Shown here: positions 33,053-54,000 of the stretch, in pieces
Numbering within the stretch: position 1 is the stretch's first letter
How the letters are laid out: every line of letters starts with the position of its first letter
Assembly: GCA_949126835.1 (NCBI GenBank)
Contig: OX421500.1
Coordinates: 14,416,681-14,480,680, forward strand
Reading direction: 5' to 3'
DNA from: Anisus vortex
Lineage: Eukaryota > Mollusca > Gastropoda > Planorbidae
DNA length: 64,000 nt
Program-made: the position numbers and the translations under genes
Notes under the pieces: model-generated
Told to the model about the DNA's origin: nothing
Databases searched by the model: none
What the model saw: only the letters and a program-made list of their open reading frames with translations

Positions 33053-33800
33053 AGCTCTTTATAATATAATATAGCGAAACATTTTTGCAGGGAACTTGTG
33101 ATTTAGACCTATTATAATTTTAGTATCAGTCAATATTCCTGATGACTAAAGCATCATATTTTGTAGATAATGAAGTGGGGATAAACACCGAGATCAGATT
33201 TCAATAACCTTGTTGAACTTACCACTCAATAATTTCCAACCGATTTTAATCTAGTAGAGATTTAGATAATAAAATCAGTATTGAACAAAGCCAATATACT
33301 ACACTCTCCAAAACGTAAGATCGTGGTGAAGATATCTATGAATGCGAACAATTAATAAATAAATATGTATCTGCATTTATTCATGACACAACTACTCAAG
33401 GTTACGACGTCATTACTAAATTAATTTTGCACTTGGAAGACAATATTGTAAATTAGAAAACAATGTTTGGTATTATTCACACACATGGGGCATAGAAATA
33501 ATTTTATCCATATTTCTGGCTACTTTTCAAAGTCGCACATGGACCTTATACAAATTAAACGTAACCATTAAACAAAAAAAGAAAAGAAAAACCGCTTAGG
33601 TAAAAAGTCTTTAAAATGAAATACATAAAATTTGAGCAAAACTTTTACTTTCTCTTGAAAACTGAAAACACAGAAGAAGACTTTCTCGGGCGGCAGAAGG
33701 TCACACGAATTTAGAACTCTTGATAAAACAGAAGTGCCTTCTGACTATGTACTCATATTTATATAAATCATCATCAATTTACATAATTACCGTGAGTTTG
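33053..33800. other. AT-rich intergenic sequence
   Basis: No gene, array or recognised element was seen. Confidence 0.5.
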
Positions 33801-33805
33801 TTTAT

Positions 33806-33975
33806 TTACATACTTACGCCCGTCAACCCCTGTCGGAGTATGGGCCACAAACAACAGTTCTCCAGATTCTCCTATCCTGGGCCATCCTCTCTAGCTGGTT
33901 CCAGCTGGAATCCATCTTGGTGGTTTCGGCTTCCAGGTCACGCCTCCATGTGTATCTTGGGAGGCCCCTCTTCCT
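33806..33975 (-). mobile_element. 3' end of the RTE-like LINE found at 48241
   Basis: TTACGCCCGTCAACCCCTGT, GGAGTATGGGCCACAAACAA and ATCCTGGGCCATCCTCTCTA match 48247-48400 closely. AGTTTGTTTA(TT)TACAT on the left and AGTTTGTTTACAT on the right look like a target duplication. The copy is heavily 5'-truncated. Confidence 0.75.
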
Positions 33976-34135
33976 TTTTTTTAGTTTGTTTACATGATTG
34001 TAAATTTATTTATTTATTTATATGTCTATTCGCTATAGGCTCCTAGGCCGTTTGACCGATCGGCACAAAAGTTAAATGTATAAATTGGAAACGTCCTCCA
34101 AAATAAATTTTTATTACATAAACATTATTGCGTAA
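33976..34135 (+). mobile_element. Helitron-like family B fragment, inverted
   Basis: TAGGCCGTTTGACCGATCGG and TTGGAAACGTCCTCCAAAAT are the reverse complement of the family B segment at 59330-59400. The LINE 3' end at 33806 is inserted in it. Confidence 0.5.
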
Positions 34136-34571
34136 TTCCTTAATAGTTTTAAAAAAAATAAACGTTGGCCTATTACTATTACTAATTAAATCTATGTTAA
34201 GTTTGTATTAACATATTGTATGCTTATGTCCAGGCGAGTGGACGATTTACGTCGATCCCGACGTCATCAATTCACACCCTGCGCTATCTTTGACTACGCC
34301 GACGAGTGTACAGTTGGAGGGAAAGTGTTTACAGATCAACTAATTAATAGCTTATGGACGAATCTTAGAATACAGTGTTAAAAATATGATGACATATTTG
34401 CATTGAAATAAGTAAGTAAATCAGAAACACTTGTAACAATGGCCAATAAACTAATGAATCTCAAGAGGCTAGCAAACAATCGATTTGTGTTTGACTTTAA
34501 AACAGAGCCTGTATCGTGTGTGGTGAGCTTTTTGATTGGTTAACATACAATGTTGTCATTTATTAATCATC

Positions 34572-34579
34572 TATATAAG
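34572..34579 (+). promoter_or_regulatory. TATA box of the one-module 4-cysteine gene
   Basis: TATATAAG lies 83 bp before the ATG at 34655, which would put transcription start near 34600 and give a 5' UTR of about 50 bases. The segment GCTGGTGGACCGACAC just after it resembles the triplicated GCTGGTAGACTGGTAC repeat at 46209-46321. Confidence 0.5.
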
Positions 34580-34654
34580 AGTGTGGTCTAGCTGGTGGAC
34601 CGACACGTTGTGCATTTTGTGCCGTTACATTTGTATCTGAGATTGACGTTAAGT

Positions 34655-34706
34655 ATGCCATCCATTCTTCCAATAGTGCTGCTGATAGCCTTGATGCCTG
34701 AATTAG
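34655..34706 (+). CDS. Exon 1 (signal peptide) of the one-module gene
   Basis: Fifty-two bases, 17 codons plus one base. It has a hydrophobic core ILPIVLLIALM and a donor G|gtatgtcc. The first intronic bases, GTATGTCCTATATTAG, are one degenerate copy of the 16-bp unit massively amplified in the related gene at 46437. Confidence 0.75.
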
Positions 34707-35933
34707 GTATGTCCTATATTAGACTACTTATTTCTTATATTTCTTATTTATCAGTGCCCGTTGGAGCGTATTTAAAGAGTGCAATAGGCCTATAGGAAAA
34801 TTAAGTCTAGTAAAAACATTTTTTTATTCAGATTCTTTATAAGAACTAAACTATTGAAACTACAAACTACAAAATTCAGAATAAGGTCTTAAAGTAAAGT
34901 AAAAACCTGTTTTTCTTTTCATCTTAAACAAACCTGAAATACTTGAGAGCTCGAACTCTTTACTCCGAAATCTTTACACAAAATGGAATCAAGCCATAAA
35001 AGTCCTACCCCAAAAGTGCAAAGAAAACTAACTCTTTTACATTTATTATTACTTCAATAAACTTTTCAACAAAGACTTGTGACGTGGAATCCAACAAGAT
35101 GATGTCTTTAAAAAAGTGCACATAATAAAAGTTGATACCATAAGCTAAACACTCCGTTCTTGTATAAGCGTATAAATACAAATACAAACAGCATTGTTCG
35201 TACCCAACTAGATTTATGCATTCTTGTGACATTCAACTAATCTTACAATGTGGGAATGTGGCGCTGGAGACCAGAGCCCAGAGTACATCCTTATATGATG
35301 TCTTCAGCACAACATTTTAAGTCCGGTCGAACGAAGTTCACGTCTCAAGGACAGTGTGCAGGTCATAGCAGAAATCATCGGAAAGTTAACGATACATAAC
35401 TACTGCTCTGCAGCCAGAAAAGGTTTAAACGGAGAAGAAATACAATTTTAATAGTAATATTTTTCTTTAGTGTTTGTGGTTGTTCATTTGAATAAATATT
35501 TTTGTTTGTTACTTTATTTTTACTAGTGATTATTGATGACAGCTTATTGCTAAACAATGTTGTATAATTGAGTTTAATTTCACTATATCTTAACGTTCTT
35601 CCAGTGACAGGTCAGAGTTCAGTTGAGGAATCCAAATGGAAAGAATGTTATACTCTTCATGTCAGAGAAGAGGATTGCGACAGTCTCAAGTCTTTCATTG
35701 GCTGTATTTTGAGAAAAGTGCGTCCTGAAAAACGAACATCTGAAGAACTAAATAGTATCGATGAACGAATTAAAAAAAACCTAAGCGGACAAAGGTTGCA
35801 ACTCCTGTGTAGGTACGACATGCGGGAAATTGCAAACGATGTCTGGAATGGTGCCCTTAAGACCAGTGCCTCACTGTTTATTTACATCCTAGGATTTTCT
35901 GGATTTATCTTATTCTACGACTTTAACTTTTAG
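34655..35933 (+). CDS. Small secreted or surface 4-cysteine protein, one module (126 aa)
   Basis: Two exons. Exon 1 (34655-34706) encodes the signal peptide MPSILPIVLLIALMPELG and ends in phase 1 at TTAG|gtatgt. Exon 2 (35605-35933) follows TTCTTCCAG and reads to TAG. The mature part has exactly four cysteines spaced C-x9-C-x8-C-x34-C, with CDSLKSFIGCILRK in the middle and CRYDMREIANDVW at the end. It finishes with a hydrophobic run (SASLFIYILGFSGFILFYD), like a GPI-anchor signal or membrane anchor. The same module occurs twice in each of two neighbouring genes. I do not recognise the family; function unknown. AATAAA at 36095. Confidence 0.75.
35605..35933 (+). CDS. Exon 2 (module plus hydrophobic tail) of the one-module gene
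   Basis: Starts TG ACA GGT CAG (V-T-G-Q after the split codon), the same start as the module exon at 49475. Cysteines 1 to 4 lie within 54 residues; the hydrophobic C-terminus follows. Confidence 0.8.
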
Positions 35934-36094
35934 AATGGCACAGTGAGCAGGGCGTAAAGCCTTGTATGTTTACATTATGGTATAGTTCTATTTGAATGCT
36001 GCTCATGAATTAGTTATTTTGGAACTGCTCTTTCCTTGAACTCAAGTTTACTATACTATTATTTTACTATATGCCCTGTTTGTTTATACAACTA

Positions 36095-36100
36095 AATAAA
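36095..36100 (+). terminator. Poly(A) signal of the one-module gene
   Basis: AATAAA 162 bases after the TAG at 35931. Confidence 0.5.
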
Positions 36101-36344
36101 ATACAAATCTTAGAAGATTTTTGGTTGTAGACCTAAACGTCTGGACTTTAAAATCATGTTGAATTTAAAAGAAGATGTAATAATTTAATAGTGGGTTTTT
36201 TCACTGTTCTTGTAATGCCAAATAAATAAAGAAATAAATTGATTTAACAAATCTATGAGCCAACACACTTATCTCATTTGTATGTTTGTCTATAGATCTG
36301 GTGATTTACCATTATGAACAAATATCATGGTATATAATTGATTC

Positions 36345-36560
36345 GGCTCAAGTTATCGAATCCTGGTGAAAACTTTAAATTGTTTCGTATATGGAGGAAG
36401 TCCCTCGGTCTTCCTAGCCCTGATGTGTACCTGACAAAAGATGGATAAAAGTAGGGTCGCTATGCATTGTGCTGTCCACTCAATCCCCTAGTACACCATG
36501 GTAACGGAAACTTGTGAAGGCCGCTTCATCTGAAACGGAGACCCACTCTACTCTTGAAGT
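36345..36560 (+). mobile_element. tRNA-derived SINE, diverged copy
   Basis: ATCGAATCCTGGTGAAAACT, CCTGATGTGTACCTGACA and TCAATCCCCTAGTACACCAT follow the SINE order seen at 11284. The head is truncated. Confidence 0.65.
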
Positions 36561-36987
36561 TTTCTTATCTGTTAATGCATTAATGTTTTGTAATTTGGTG
36601 ATTCTAGAAGAAGTATACATTATTGTTTTGACGTTTTTTTAAAAGCTAAATATGTCACATAAACTCTAATGTGCTGCTAATGCAAAACTAAATTATTGAA
36701 TAACTGCGTATTTGTAGACGTGATAACACTTTTTTAAAGATGTTAAGTGAGTAGAAAACTTTTTTTACAAAGGTAAACTTTTTTACGTCTCATTTTAACA
36801 TCCTTTTCAAGATACTTAAAAATTTAATCAAGTAAACAAATAAACAAACTGCTTTAAAACAGCGGGGATAACCCTTATTTTGTTCTTTTAAAAAGTGACT
36901 TAGCATCTTTTGAGAGTGACTTCCCCAAAAAATGACACAAAACAATCTTTAGTTTAGCTAAAGACAATAATAAGGTAGGCTGCTAGC

Positions 36988-37045
36988 CAGGGCCCTCGAG
37001 AGAAAAAAAAAGATGCCGGTACGAGATCTTTTCTGGACCCTCCCC
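36988..37045. mobile_element. Solo end of the hAT transposon
   Basis: CAGGGCCCTCGAGAGAAAAA and GCCGGTACGAGATCTTTTCT repeat the left end of the hAT element at 25628. The rest is missing. Confidence 0.75.
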
Positions 37046-37089
37046 CCTCCCCCGCCCCACTTTGTTTTACATCTTCTTGGAGAGAATCA

Positions 37090-37205
37090 TGTCGGATGCA
37101 CTAGAGGATCACGAAGCGGCATAAGTTGAGAAGGATCACCAACCTTCGATTTGCAGATGATATAGATGGACTCGAAGGGAGTGAGGAAGAATTAGCTAAT
37201 CTTAT
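37090..37205 (+). mobile_element. RTE-like reverse transcriptase sliver
   Basis: One frame reads RITNLRFADDIDGLEGSEEE LANL (split here by a space), the F-A-D-D catalytic block of an RTE-like LINE. Confidence 0.75.
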
Positions 37206-37425
37206 CTTATGTATTACAGACGCTCCTTCTATAAAAAAGATTATTGCGTCCTACGCTCATCCGTGGCCCGAGTCTAGTCTTGCATCCTTATTACTGTTTT
37301 AAATAATGGAAAGTTACTGGTTTTCCTAGTTTGTTCAGGTAACCCATCCCTTGCCCGAACGCCACTCGAGAAGAAAGAGTACTTATATGCATTTGTTCTC
37401 GCATAATCATAAAGAGATTTTAAAA
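37205..37425 (-). mobile_element. LINE 3' terminal fragment
   Basis: Same family as 13605, 39215 and 45270 (CGTCCTACGCTCATCCGTGG; GAAGAAAGAGTACTTATATG). Confidence 0.65.
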
Positions 37426-37689
37426 ACCTTTTTATTTATTTAATATTTAAGAAAAACGCATAATATACATTTTGTTTTCATTCCATGACGTATTTGTGTA
37501 TGGAATGTGTTTGCCTGAACAAATATACAACTGAATATAATATAATTTTAAAACTTTGATGAAGATACTGAATTCAAGTAGAACAATGGATTACCGCAGG
37601 GCACAATAATCTTCTTTATGGAAGGAGCGTCCAAAAAACCCCCATAAATTTAACAACATATGAAACCGTTAATCAGGATGCATACTTGA

Positions 37690-37975
37690 ATCAATCTTAA
37701 TATGTGTGTGAGTGCGTTTGTGTGGTTGTGCGTGTGTGAGTGTGTGTCTGTGTATCCTAGTGTGTGTACGTGTCTGTGTGTGTTTGCATGTGTGATAGTG
37801 AGTGTGTTTGTATATGTGTGTGTGTATTTAGTATATCTGTGAGTGCTGTGTTAGTATGTGTGTAAGTTTCTACTTGTGTGCAACAGTATGTGTGTGTGTG
37901 GTTGACATTTTTAGTGTATGTATGTTTGGGCGTTTTAGTAATTATATAAATGTGTGTGTATGTGCATACATAGGT
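37690..37975. repeat. Imperfect (TG)n-rich tract
   Basis: Almost 300 bp of alternating TG with GTGAGTG, GTGCGTG and GTGTTTG variants. It may take up Z-DNA. Confidence 0.85.
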
Positions 37976-38201
37976 AGCCTATGTATAAAAGTTGAAAACT
38001 AAAAATAATTTTTGAATAAATATTTTTATTTAATATAACTTTCGCGCTTCACAACTACTTCAAAATATTAAGGCATAATAATAAAAACACAATAATAAAA
38101 TATCATAAACCATTATACAAGCTAGGATAAGTCCTGCCTTCAAGTAGACAAAAAGACAACAACAACGAACAACAAATACCATCTCTATAATCTAAACAAT
38201 G

Positions 38202-46143
<7,942 letters not shown>

Positions 46144-46381
46144 GCACAAAACAATTGACTTTTTTTTCGGTGAGCTCTTAAAACATACAATTGCAACACT
46201 TCACACATAGTTTGCCAACATTAGTTGCTGGTAGACTGGGACTATCGTTTGCAAACATTAGTTGCTGGTAGACTGGTACTATAGCTTGCCAACATTAGTT
46301 GCTGGTAGACTGGTACTGTCTTTGTGAACTGACTACCGAAGTTGATATGTCTTTTTCAATCTTGTTCTGAATCTGCCGTTG
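46144..46381. promoter_or_regulatory. Shared divergent promoter with three 37-38 bp repeats
   Basis: The ATGs of the two divergent 4-cysteine genes are 238 bp apart. Between them (46209-46321) a unit containing CAACATTAGTTGCTGGTAGA and CTGGTACTAT occurs three times head to tail. A related single block (GCTGGTGGACCGACAC) follows the TATA box of the gene at 34655. No TATA box is clear in the interval. Co-regulation is inferred from the layout. Confidence 0.55.
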
Positions 46382-46436
46382 ATGATGAAATACATCAACT
46401 CTCTAGTGCTGCTATTTGCGTTGATTTCTGTCAAAG
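46382..46436 (+). CDS. Exon 1 (signal peptide) of the + strand two-module gene
   Basis: Two tandem ATGs, then a hydrophobic core [10 protein letters not shown]; it ends AAAG|gtatgt in phase 1. The donor is the first unit of a long donor-containing minisatellite. Confidence 0.75.
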
Positions 46437-47934
46437 GTATGTCTGATATTAGGTATGTCATATATTAGGTATGTCATATATTAGGTATGTCATATATTAG
46501 GTATGTCTAATATTAGGTATGGCATATATTAGGTATGTCATATATTAGGTATGTCTAATATTAGGTATGTCATATATTAGGTATGTCATATATTAGGTAT
46601 GTCATATATTAGGTATGTCTAATATTAGGTATGTCATATATTAGGTATGTCATATATTAGGTATGTCTAATATTAGGTATGTCATATATTAGGTATGTCA
46701 TATATTAGGTATGTCATGTATTAGGTATGTCATATATTAGGTTTGTCATATATTAGGTATGTCATATATTAGGTATGTCATATATTAGGTATGTCATGTA
46801 TTAGGTATGTCATATATTAGGTATGTCATGTATTAGTATGTCATGTATTAGGTATGTCATGTATTAGGTATGTCATGTATTAGGTATGTCATGTATTAGG
46901 TATGTCATGTATTAGGTATGTCATGTATTATGTATGTCATGTATTAGGTATGTCATGTATTAGGTATGTCATGTATTAGGTATGTCATGTATTAGGTATG
47001 TCATGTATTATGTATGTCATGTATTAGGTATGTCATGTATTAGGTATGTCATGTATTAGGTATGTCATGTATTAGGTAAGTCATGTATTAGGTATGTCAT
47101 CTATTAAGTATGTCATATATTAGGTTTGTTATATATGGTGCAGGCTGGGATTTTTTTCCCGGATCTGGAGGGTATCTGTAAGTCTACCCAGCTCTGATGG
47201 ATACTTGACCTTAGTTGGGTTAAAGTAAAGGCGGATATGCATAGGGCTGGTCACACTATCACCTAGTATGCCGTGGCCACAGAAACTGGTGAACGCTGCT
47301 TCACCGGACCCATGGATCAATTCGGTCCGACGGGTACTTTACTTTATATATATTAGGTATGTCATATAATAGATATGTAATATATTAGGTATGTCAGTAT
47401 GTCAGATATTTGGTATGTCATATATTAAGTATTTCATGTTTATCTGTTTGGTGTGACGTTGTGGCACCACACGTATATACACCGACTTTTCTGGCGTTAG
47501 TGAAACTTTTAGAAAGTTCAATAAAGAAGCATGACTTCGTTCACCTTTAAACATATATGATTACATATGAGCAGCTGCATCTTTTTATTTTAGCTTGTGA
47601 CATAGATAGGTCATAATACTATAAATATATATTTTAAGAGAAACACTTTTCCCTACGTTTTTTTTTACCGCATAAGTGTAAACAAATCAAGTTTCAACTA
47701 GGCTTGAGAAAAAATAACATTGAATTATTTATATTAATTTCACTTTTTTTTTGTGTGTGTGTTTCTAGCACAGGGCCTGGAAAACAGCTTATTGGACATT
47801 TACAATGTTAATCTAACAATTTCTCACAATATTTTATAATATAACAATTTTCTCACATTATTTTACAAACTTTAATGTAACACATAGGAGAATTTCTAAT
47901 TATTCTGCTAGCTAGAGTTCATATTCGTATCTAC

Positions 47935-48017
<83 letters not shown>

Positions 48018-51000
48018 AATATCTCTCTCTCTCTATATATATATATTATTTTATATAAAGTAGACTAAGTAGACTGTTTTTAATTTTTTGTATCCGATCC
48101 CCATCGGACACGTGATCAGACACGTGATCTTATTGTCTCATGTTATACTTTTGCGATCTCGCTTCTGGCGTGTGTCCGCCTTAGCTCAATGGTTAGCGTA
48201 TCCAACAGCAAATGCGGGCGACCTGGGTTCGATTCCTAACTTACTTACTTACGCCCGTCAACCTTTGTCGGAGTATGGGCCACCAATAACAGTTCTCCAG
48301 ATTCTCCTATCCTGGGCCATCCTCTCTAACTGGTTCGAGCTGAAACCCATCCTGGTGATTTCAGCTTCCAGATCACCATGGGCTTCTTGGGCGGCCCCTC
48401 TTCCTTTTTCCTTGGGGATTCCATCTCAATGCCTGCATTGTAATGTTATTTGCTGGTTTGCGTAGTGTGTGACCTATCCAACCCCATCTTCTCTTCCTGA
48501 TCTCCTCTTCAGTTGGGGCTTGGCCGGTTCTTTCTAAAAGACTGACATTGCTGATGGCGTCATTTCATCGTATTTGTAGGATTCTTCTAAGGCAGCTGTT
48601 GGTGAATGCTTGGAGTTTCCTAATGGTAGTCTTTGTCATCCGCCATGTCTCCGCTCCATATAGTAGGACAGACTTCACGTTTAAATTGAACAGTCGGATC
48701 TAGTGTTCCTGGACAACTCTCTGGACTTCCATATGTTATTGAACTGTATAAAGGCTGCTCTTGCATTTCCAAGCCTTGACATCTGCATCAGTTCCGCCCT
48801 TTTGATCTACTATACTGCCCAGAAAAGTAAATGACTGCACTTCTTCCAGCTAGCTTCCGTTAAGGGTGACGACATTCGTGCTGGTGGGGTTAATTTTCAG
48901 AATCTTGGATTTGTCTTTGTTGATGCTAAGGCCGATTTTCATTGCTGTGTCTGACACTAAATTAGTTTTTTCTTGCATCTGTTGGTGGCTATGTGACAGG
49001 AGCGCAAGATCATTTGCAAAATCCATGTCATCCAGCTGATTCAACAAAGTCCATTGGATTCCATTCCTTTTTTTCGTGGTGGATTTCTTCATAATCCAGT
49101 CTATAGCAAGTACGAACAGGAATGGTGACAACAAGCATCCTTGTCGGATTCCCGTTCCTAACTAATAACTTTTATTATAATTAAAAAAAAAAAAATTAAT
49201 ATTTGATTATAAAGATTATAAAGAATTTCAGAACTTAAAGCTTTCCTAAAATGTACAAGTAAAATCTAATAATTCTATTTTAGACGCATGCGGGAGACGG
49301 TTGTTCGACTCTCATCAAGTGATAGTGCTAAACTATTAAATTCAATGTCATCTTTTCCCCGGGCAACGCCGTAAAACTTATCTTGTAAAGAATAAAGTCT
49401 AATGTGTAATACTCTGTGTCCATGTTTTAAGTGATAAAAAAATTAAATTGTATTATATCGTTTTTATTTTTCAGTGACAGGTCAAAATGTTCTTCCCAAA
49501 CTCAAAGAATGTGCAACAGAGTATAATGTAACCGATTCACCGAAAGAGAACCCTCGGTACTGTGACATGTTCAGGTCTTTCTTAGTCTGTGTCGCCAAAA
49601 AGGTGCTTCCTTTAGAATTAACACCCAATAGGCTAAGAATAATGCATAAGACAGTATTTGGATTGTTAGCGTCACGTGGCTCACAGCTTACCTGCAGATA
49701 TAACTTTAAGAAATTAGCGGAAAAGGCCTGGAGTGATACGCTAGCACTAGATGGTAAGCTTAAATACTGATCGATCTGTAAAGACAAGTGCTTCATTTCT
49801 ACTATATACTACTACATCACAGCGATTTCTCGGTCTAATTTTTCTTAAAATTTTAGAATGGCATTTTGGAGATAAGCATTAACTTTTGTAATTACACAAA
49901 TGTGCGATTTCACAAAATCTACTTACAAACGAGGGGATTTTAATTAAAAAAAAACGTTTTAAGGATATTTGTGAATAATTTTTTTTTGAATACAAAAAAA
50001 TATGTATCGTAGTCGATTTTAGCTTGCCCAGGTCTACTAACAATCTAAAATGGAGACCTATTTAATGACTTAATAATATAACTAATTGTGATGAGGGGAT
50101 TGCGTGGCCAGTACGATGCACTCGTTACTGGGCTTCCCACACGTTATAATCCCACCTCACTTGGTTCGTTGTCTATGGGCTATGACGGCTACTGGCTGAA
50201 CTAGACTTGTTGCATCAACAACGCTTGATATTTTTATTTAACGTGCCGTTTCTCTGGCAGTCTACCTTCCTTGCTTCACGTATTCTCATGGACACTCAAT
50301 CAGAACAAACGAATTCAAGTTAAGCAGTTACATAAGTGGGACGTTTATTGCCGTTATTAACGTGGTTATTTTACATAGTCACTCTTACATATAGGGATGA
50401 TAAGGTGTCCACAACACATCAAGCACATAAACGTGAATACATGGAAAAGAATAATATATAAACACGACTTCACAACACAGTAATTCCAAGTGAACAATTT
50501 ATGTAAAAATCCTATATGGAATAACGTCATGCAACCTTTTTAGAAGAAGTATCCAGTCTCCTACGTCTTCTAACAACATAAAAACTGCCCCTTATATCTG
50601 TCCACTCGTCAGTCTAACAATGGCGACCCAGGTCAAAAACGTCAACCAATGACAGACATGTCTACAATTCTCTACACAACGCTTGGTCAAGAGGCATGTC
50701 CACTGTCAAAGGGATTAGTCATAACACCTGGTCTAGCTAGAATGGGTGGGTGTCAGAGAGGGGGGGGGGAGACAGTCTGTCACCACATTTGCTATCTTTC
50801 ACCACTTGGTAGATCTCGTGTCTAAACAAAGGACCCTAACTAGGTGCGGCAGAACTAGGTGTCTTGTGACGCGCGGGAACGAACAATAGGCCCAAATTGC
50901 TATCATGACCGATCGACGGTTGAGACGACCCTATACCCCTGGCGTGCAATACTGGACACCATAGCCCTTCCCAATTACAAACAATAGATTATAATGGTGG

Positions 51001-54000
51001 GGTAAAAGGTGCTAGTGACAACAAAGAGAGATAGTCTAGGTACGTCACGGCCTAACCAAGCGGTTGAGAGAGAGGGATAGGGTTTGGGGGAGGGGGGAAG
51101 TGTGTAGGGGAAAAGGATTTATCCCATACACGCCTTCTTATGATTAAACTTATGCGCAACTAATTACAAAGGACTAAACTTTGCATAATTAATTTCACAT
51201 CATGACACTAATCCACTAGCTGAATAATAAAACAGCTATATAATCTTTCCAAATATCTGCTTTCAAGTGCCATAAAATCTATCTATTGAATTATCTAAGG
51301 TATATATATATATATATATATATAATTATGTTTAAATGTATTTAGGTATATAGGCCTACCTATCACAATAAATATTTCTAGCACATGCATTATGTTATTT
51401 ATAGATCATATTGATATTTATTTTAAGACAAATGTTTTCCCCTATCAATTTATAATTTCAACATTTAAATGGGCGCTGAAAAAAAAAACACCTTTGAATT
51501 ATTTAATGTGTCTGTGTGGTAGTTTAAAGAGACGACATTTTTCATTGTATTATTTCTTTATATATATTTTTCAGAGAAAGATAAAAGTATATTTGATGTG
51601 ACTAAATTCAGAAAATGTTTAACAGACTTTGATGATGACTATTCAGCGAAAGGCAACACCGTGATCTGTGAGCTGTTTAAGTCACTCTTAAGCTGTGTCT
51701 CCAGAAAGGCGCTTCCGAAGAAAACAACACGCGAAGAGATCAAAAGAACCCACATGAAAATATCTAAAGTTATACCGGAAGCAACAAGAGAAATGTTTGT
51801 CACTTGTAGATCAAGCTTATATACAAACCCAGACACGGCCATGAATAATACCTTAGCAATAAATGGTACGCTAAAAAACTTGATAGGTTTTTTAAGACAA
51901 GTTCTTCATTTCTATCTACATCAAAGGGGTTTTCTTGGTCAAATTTTTAAAATTATACTTTCAAAATGACATTTTGAGATATGCATTAACTCTTGTAGTT
52001 ACACAAATGTGCTTTTCAACAATGTCTCCTTACCTAAGAATGGATTTTTGAAAATCCTTTTAAGGATATTTGCGAAAATGTTTAGTTCAATAAATAATTT
52101 TAAAAAATAGTTTTCCTAGGCCAGGTAACAATTTATATCACAATGTAACAACATTTTTGTTTTGTTTTGTTTTGTTATTTTTTAAAAATGTTTCTTACAT
52201 AATTTTGGTATGTTAATTTTATGGTACCATTGGCTTTGCTCTATCATCAAGATTTCTTGAGAAAAAAGACATAAAGTATATTTCTGAGTTTTCCTATATT
52301 ATGTGAAATGCATTTATGACAGTATTTATATATATATATGCTAAATTTAACTATATTCTATTGTTTATTTTCATTTTAACTAATTACAACTGTGAACTAT
52401 GAAGTGGTGAATATGTCTAGTAGAACCTGACTCATTCTGGTTATTATATTAGTCCAACACAAACTAAACATAAGATTGTCAGTGGTACACAATTCTTTAC
52501 TGCATATCATGCTTATTTTGGCAAGGCTACGGGACTTCAGGACAAATCGTGGGCACCACACTACTGGTGGCAGTTGCAGATCAACTCTGGAAGGATGGCT
52601 GCGTGGAATCCGAAAGTCAATGCTCTTTGCGATTCCGAGAATATGGAGAGAACCGACAAACCATCATGATGATTGTTATTTCTGCATGGTTGACATTTCA
52701 AAGCATAAAAAGCCGAAGGATAGGCTGACTCAAGTTTATTCAACTATACCATCTTTTATTGGACCAGTTCCACACACTGATGAATTGCATGTTCCTATTC
52801 CATCCGACTGCATACCATTCTGAAGTAGACACACGGATGAACTCAGTGATGACTGTGATTTCAGGGAACCGAATGTATCACCTCATTTCCCTAACCAACA
52901 AGAAGTTGGTGACTTAGTACGAGATTTAGGTCTCACTAAATCAAATGCGGAACATCTGACATCACGTTTGAAAGAATGGAGTTTGTTAGATCCAATCTGT
53001 AGAACATCGAAAGACCGAAAAAGACATGAAATATTTGCATCCATTTATGTAGTATCAGAATCACTGTGCTATTGTCATAACGTTCTTAGTCTTTTCGATG
53101 ACATTTGCATTGTTTACAGTCATGGTTATTCATTGAAAGATCAACAAAAATGTAAAGGAAATTTTGCTCCATAACAGAAACTGATTTCCTTCGATTCCAG
53201 AAGCTCATTTAGTTCATCTAAAGGAAGACTACAAGAACGTGAAGTTGTTGCTTGAGAAAAATCAACTACGACAGTTACAAGTGGGATGTATGTGAAGACT
53301 TTAAGATGCTAGCATTTCTTCTCGTTCTACAATGAGGATACACAAAGTACTCATGTTGACTTTGTTTATGGGATAGAAGGGCTACATCTGGTGTTTGATA
53401 CGAGATGACGACAAACTTCATAAAAGAAAAACCACATTCTACTGTTCACTTCTAGTGTTTTTTTGAGATTTTGAGAGACTATTACATTACAGCATAATGT
53501 AACATTATGTAATATATGTATTTAACTGATGTAACATGACGTTTTGTAACATAATACTTTTGAATTAGTAAATGTTATGTATTGACTAAAGTTGTATCTC
53601 ATGCAATACGATTAATAATTATTATACGTTTATACCCCAACACCCAATGAGCTTGAAATAATCTATGTGGAAATACGTAATAGCTTAGAGGCTGAAGGAG
53701 TACAGCCGTATGAGGCTGAGAGTCATATGTCAGCAATAAACGGTACGTTAGAAACAAAGCTATCCATCCATCCCCACGGCCTGCCCCACCAATTAATTCT
53801 ATTCGTGCCTATCCTTGGTTTTCCCCCGCCATGACCGCAAACCACGTTTTATTTTTCAGATCCGCGTCCACAGTTTCGAGCAATCTTTGTCTTGGTCTGC
53901 CCTTAAGCCTCTTCCCTCTTGGCATTTGGTGATGTACTATTTTGGCTGCTCTGCCTTCTGCCCTTCTTTATTTCAGCTACCACCGTTGGATCCTCGTACA

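Noticed and set aside
34595..34795. 66-codon frame starting upstream of ATG 34655
   Set aside because: It reads a different frame through the 5' UTR and on past the donor at 34707; the ATG at 34655 gives the signal peptide and the right phase for exon 2.
48178..48240. tRNA gene candidate
   Set aside because: A- and B-box-like sequences are present, but no acceptor stem pairs, the 3' end is cut by a LINE, and the same block recurs in other Helitron-like copies.
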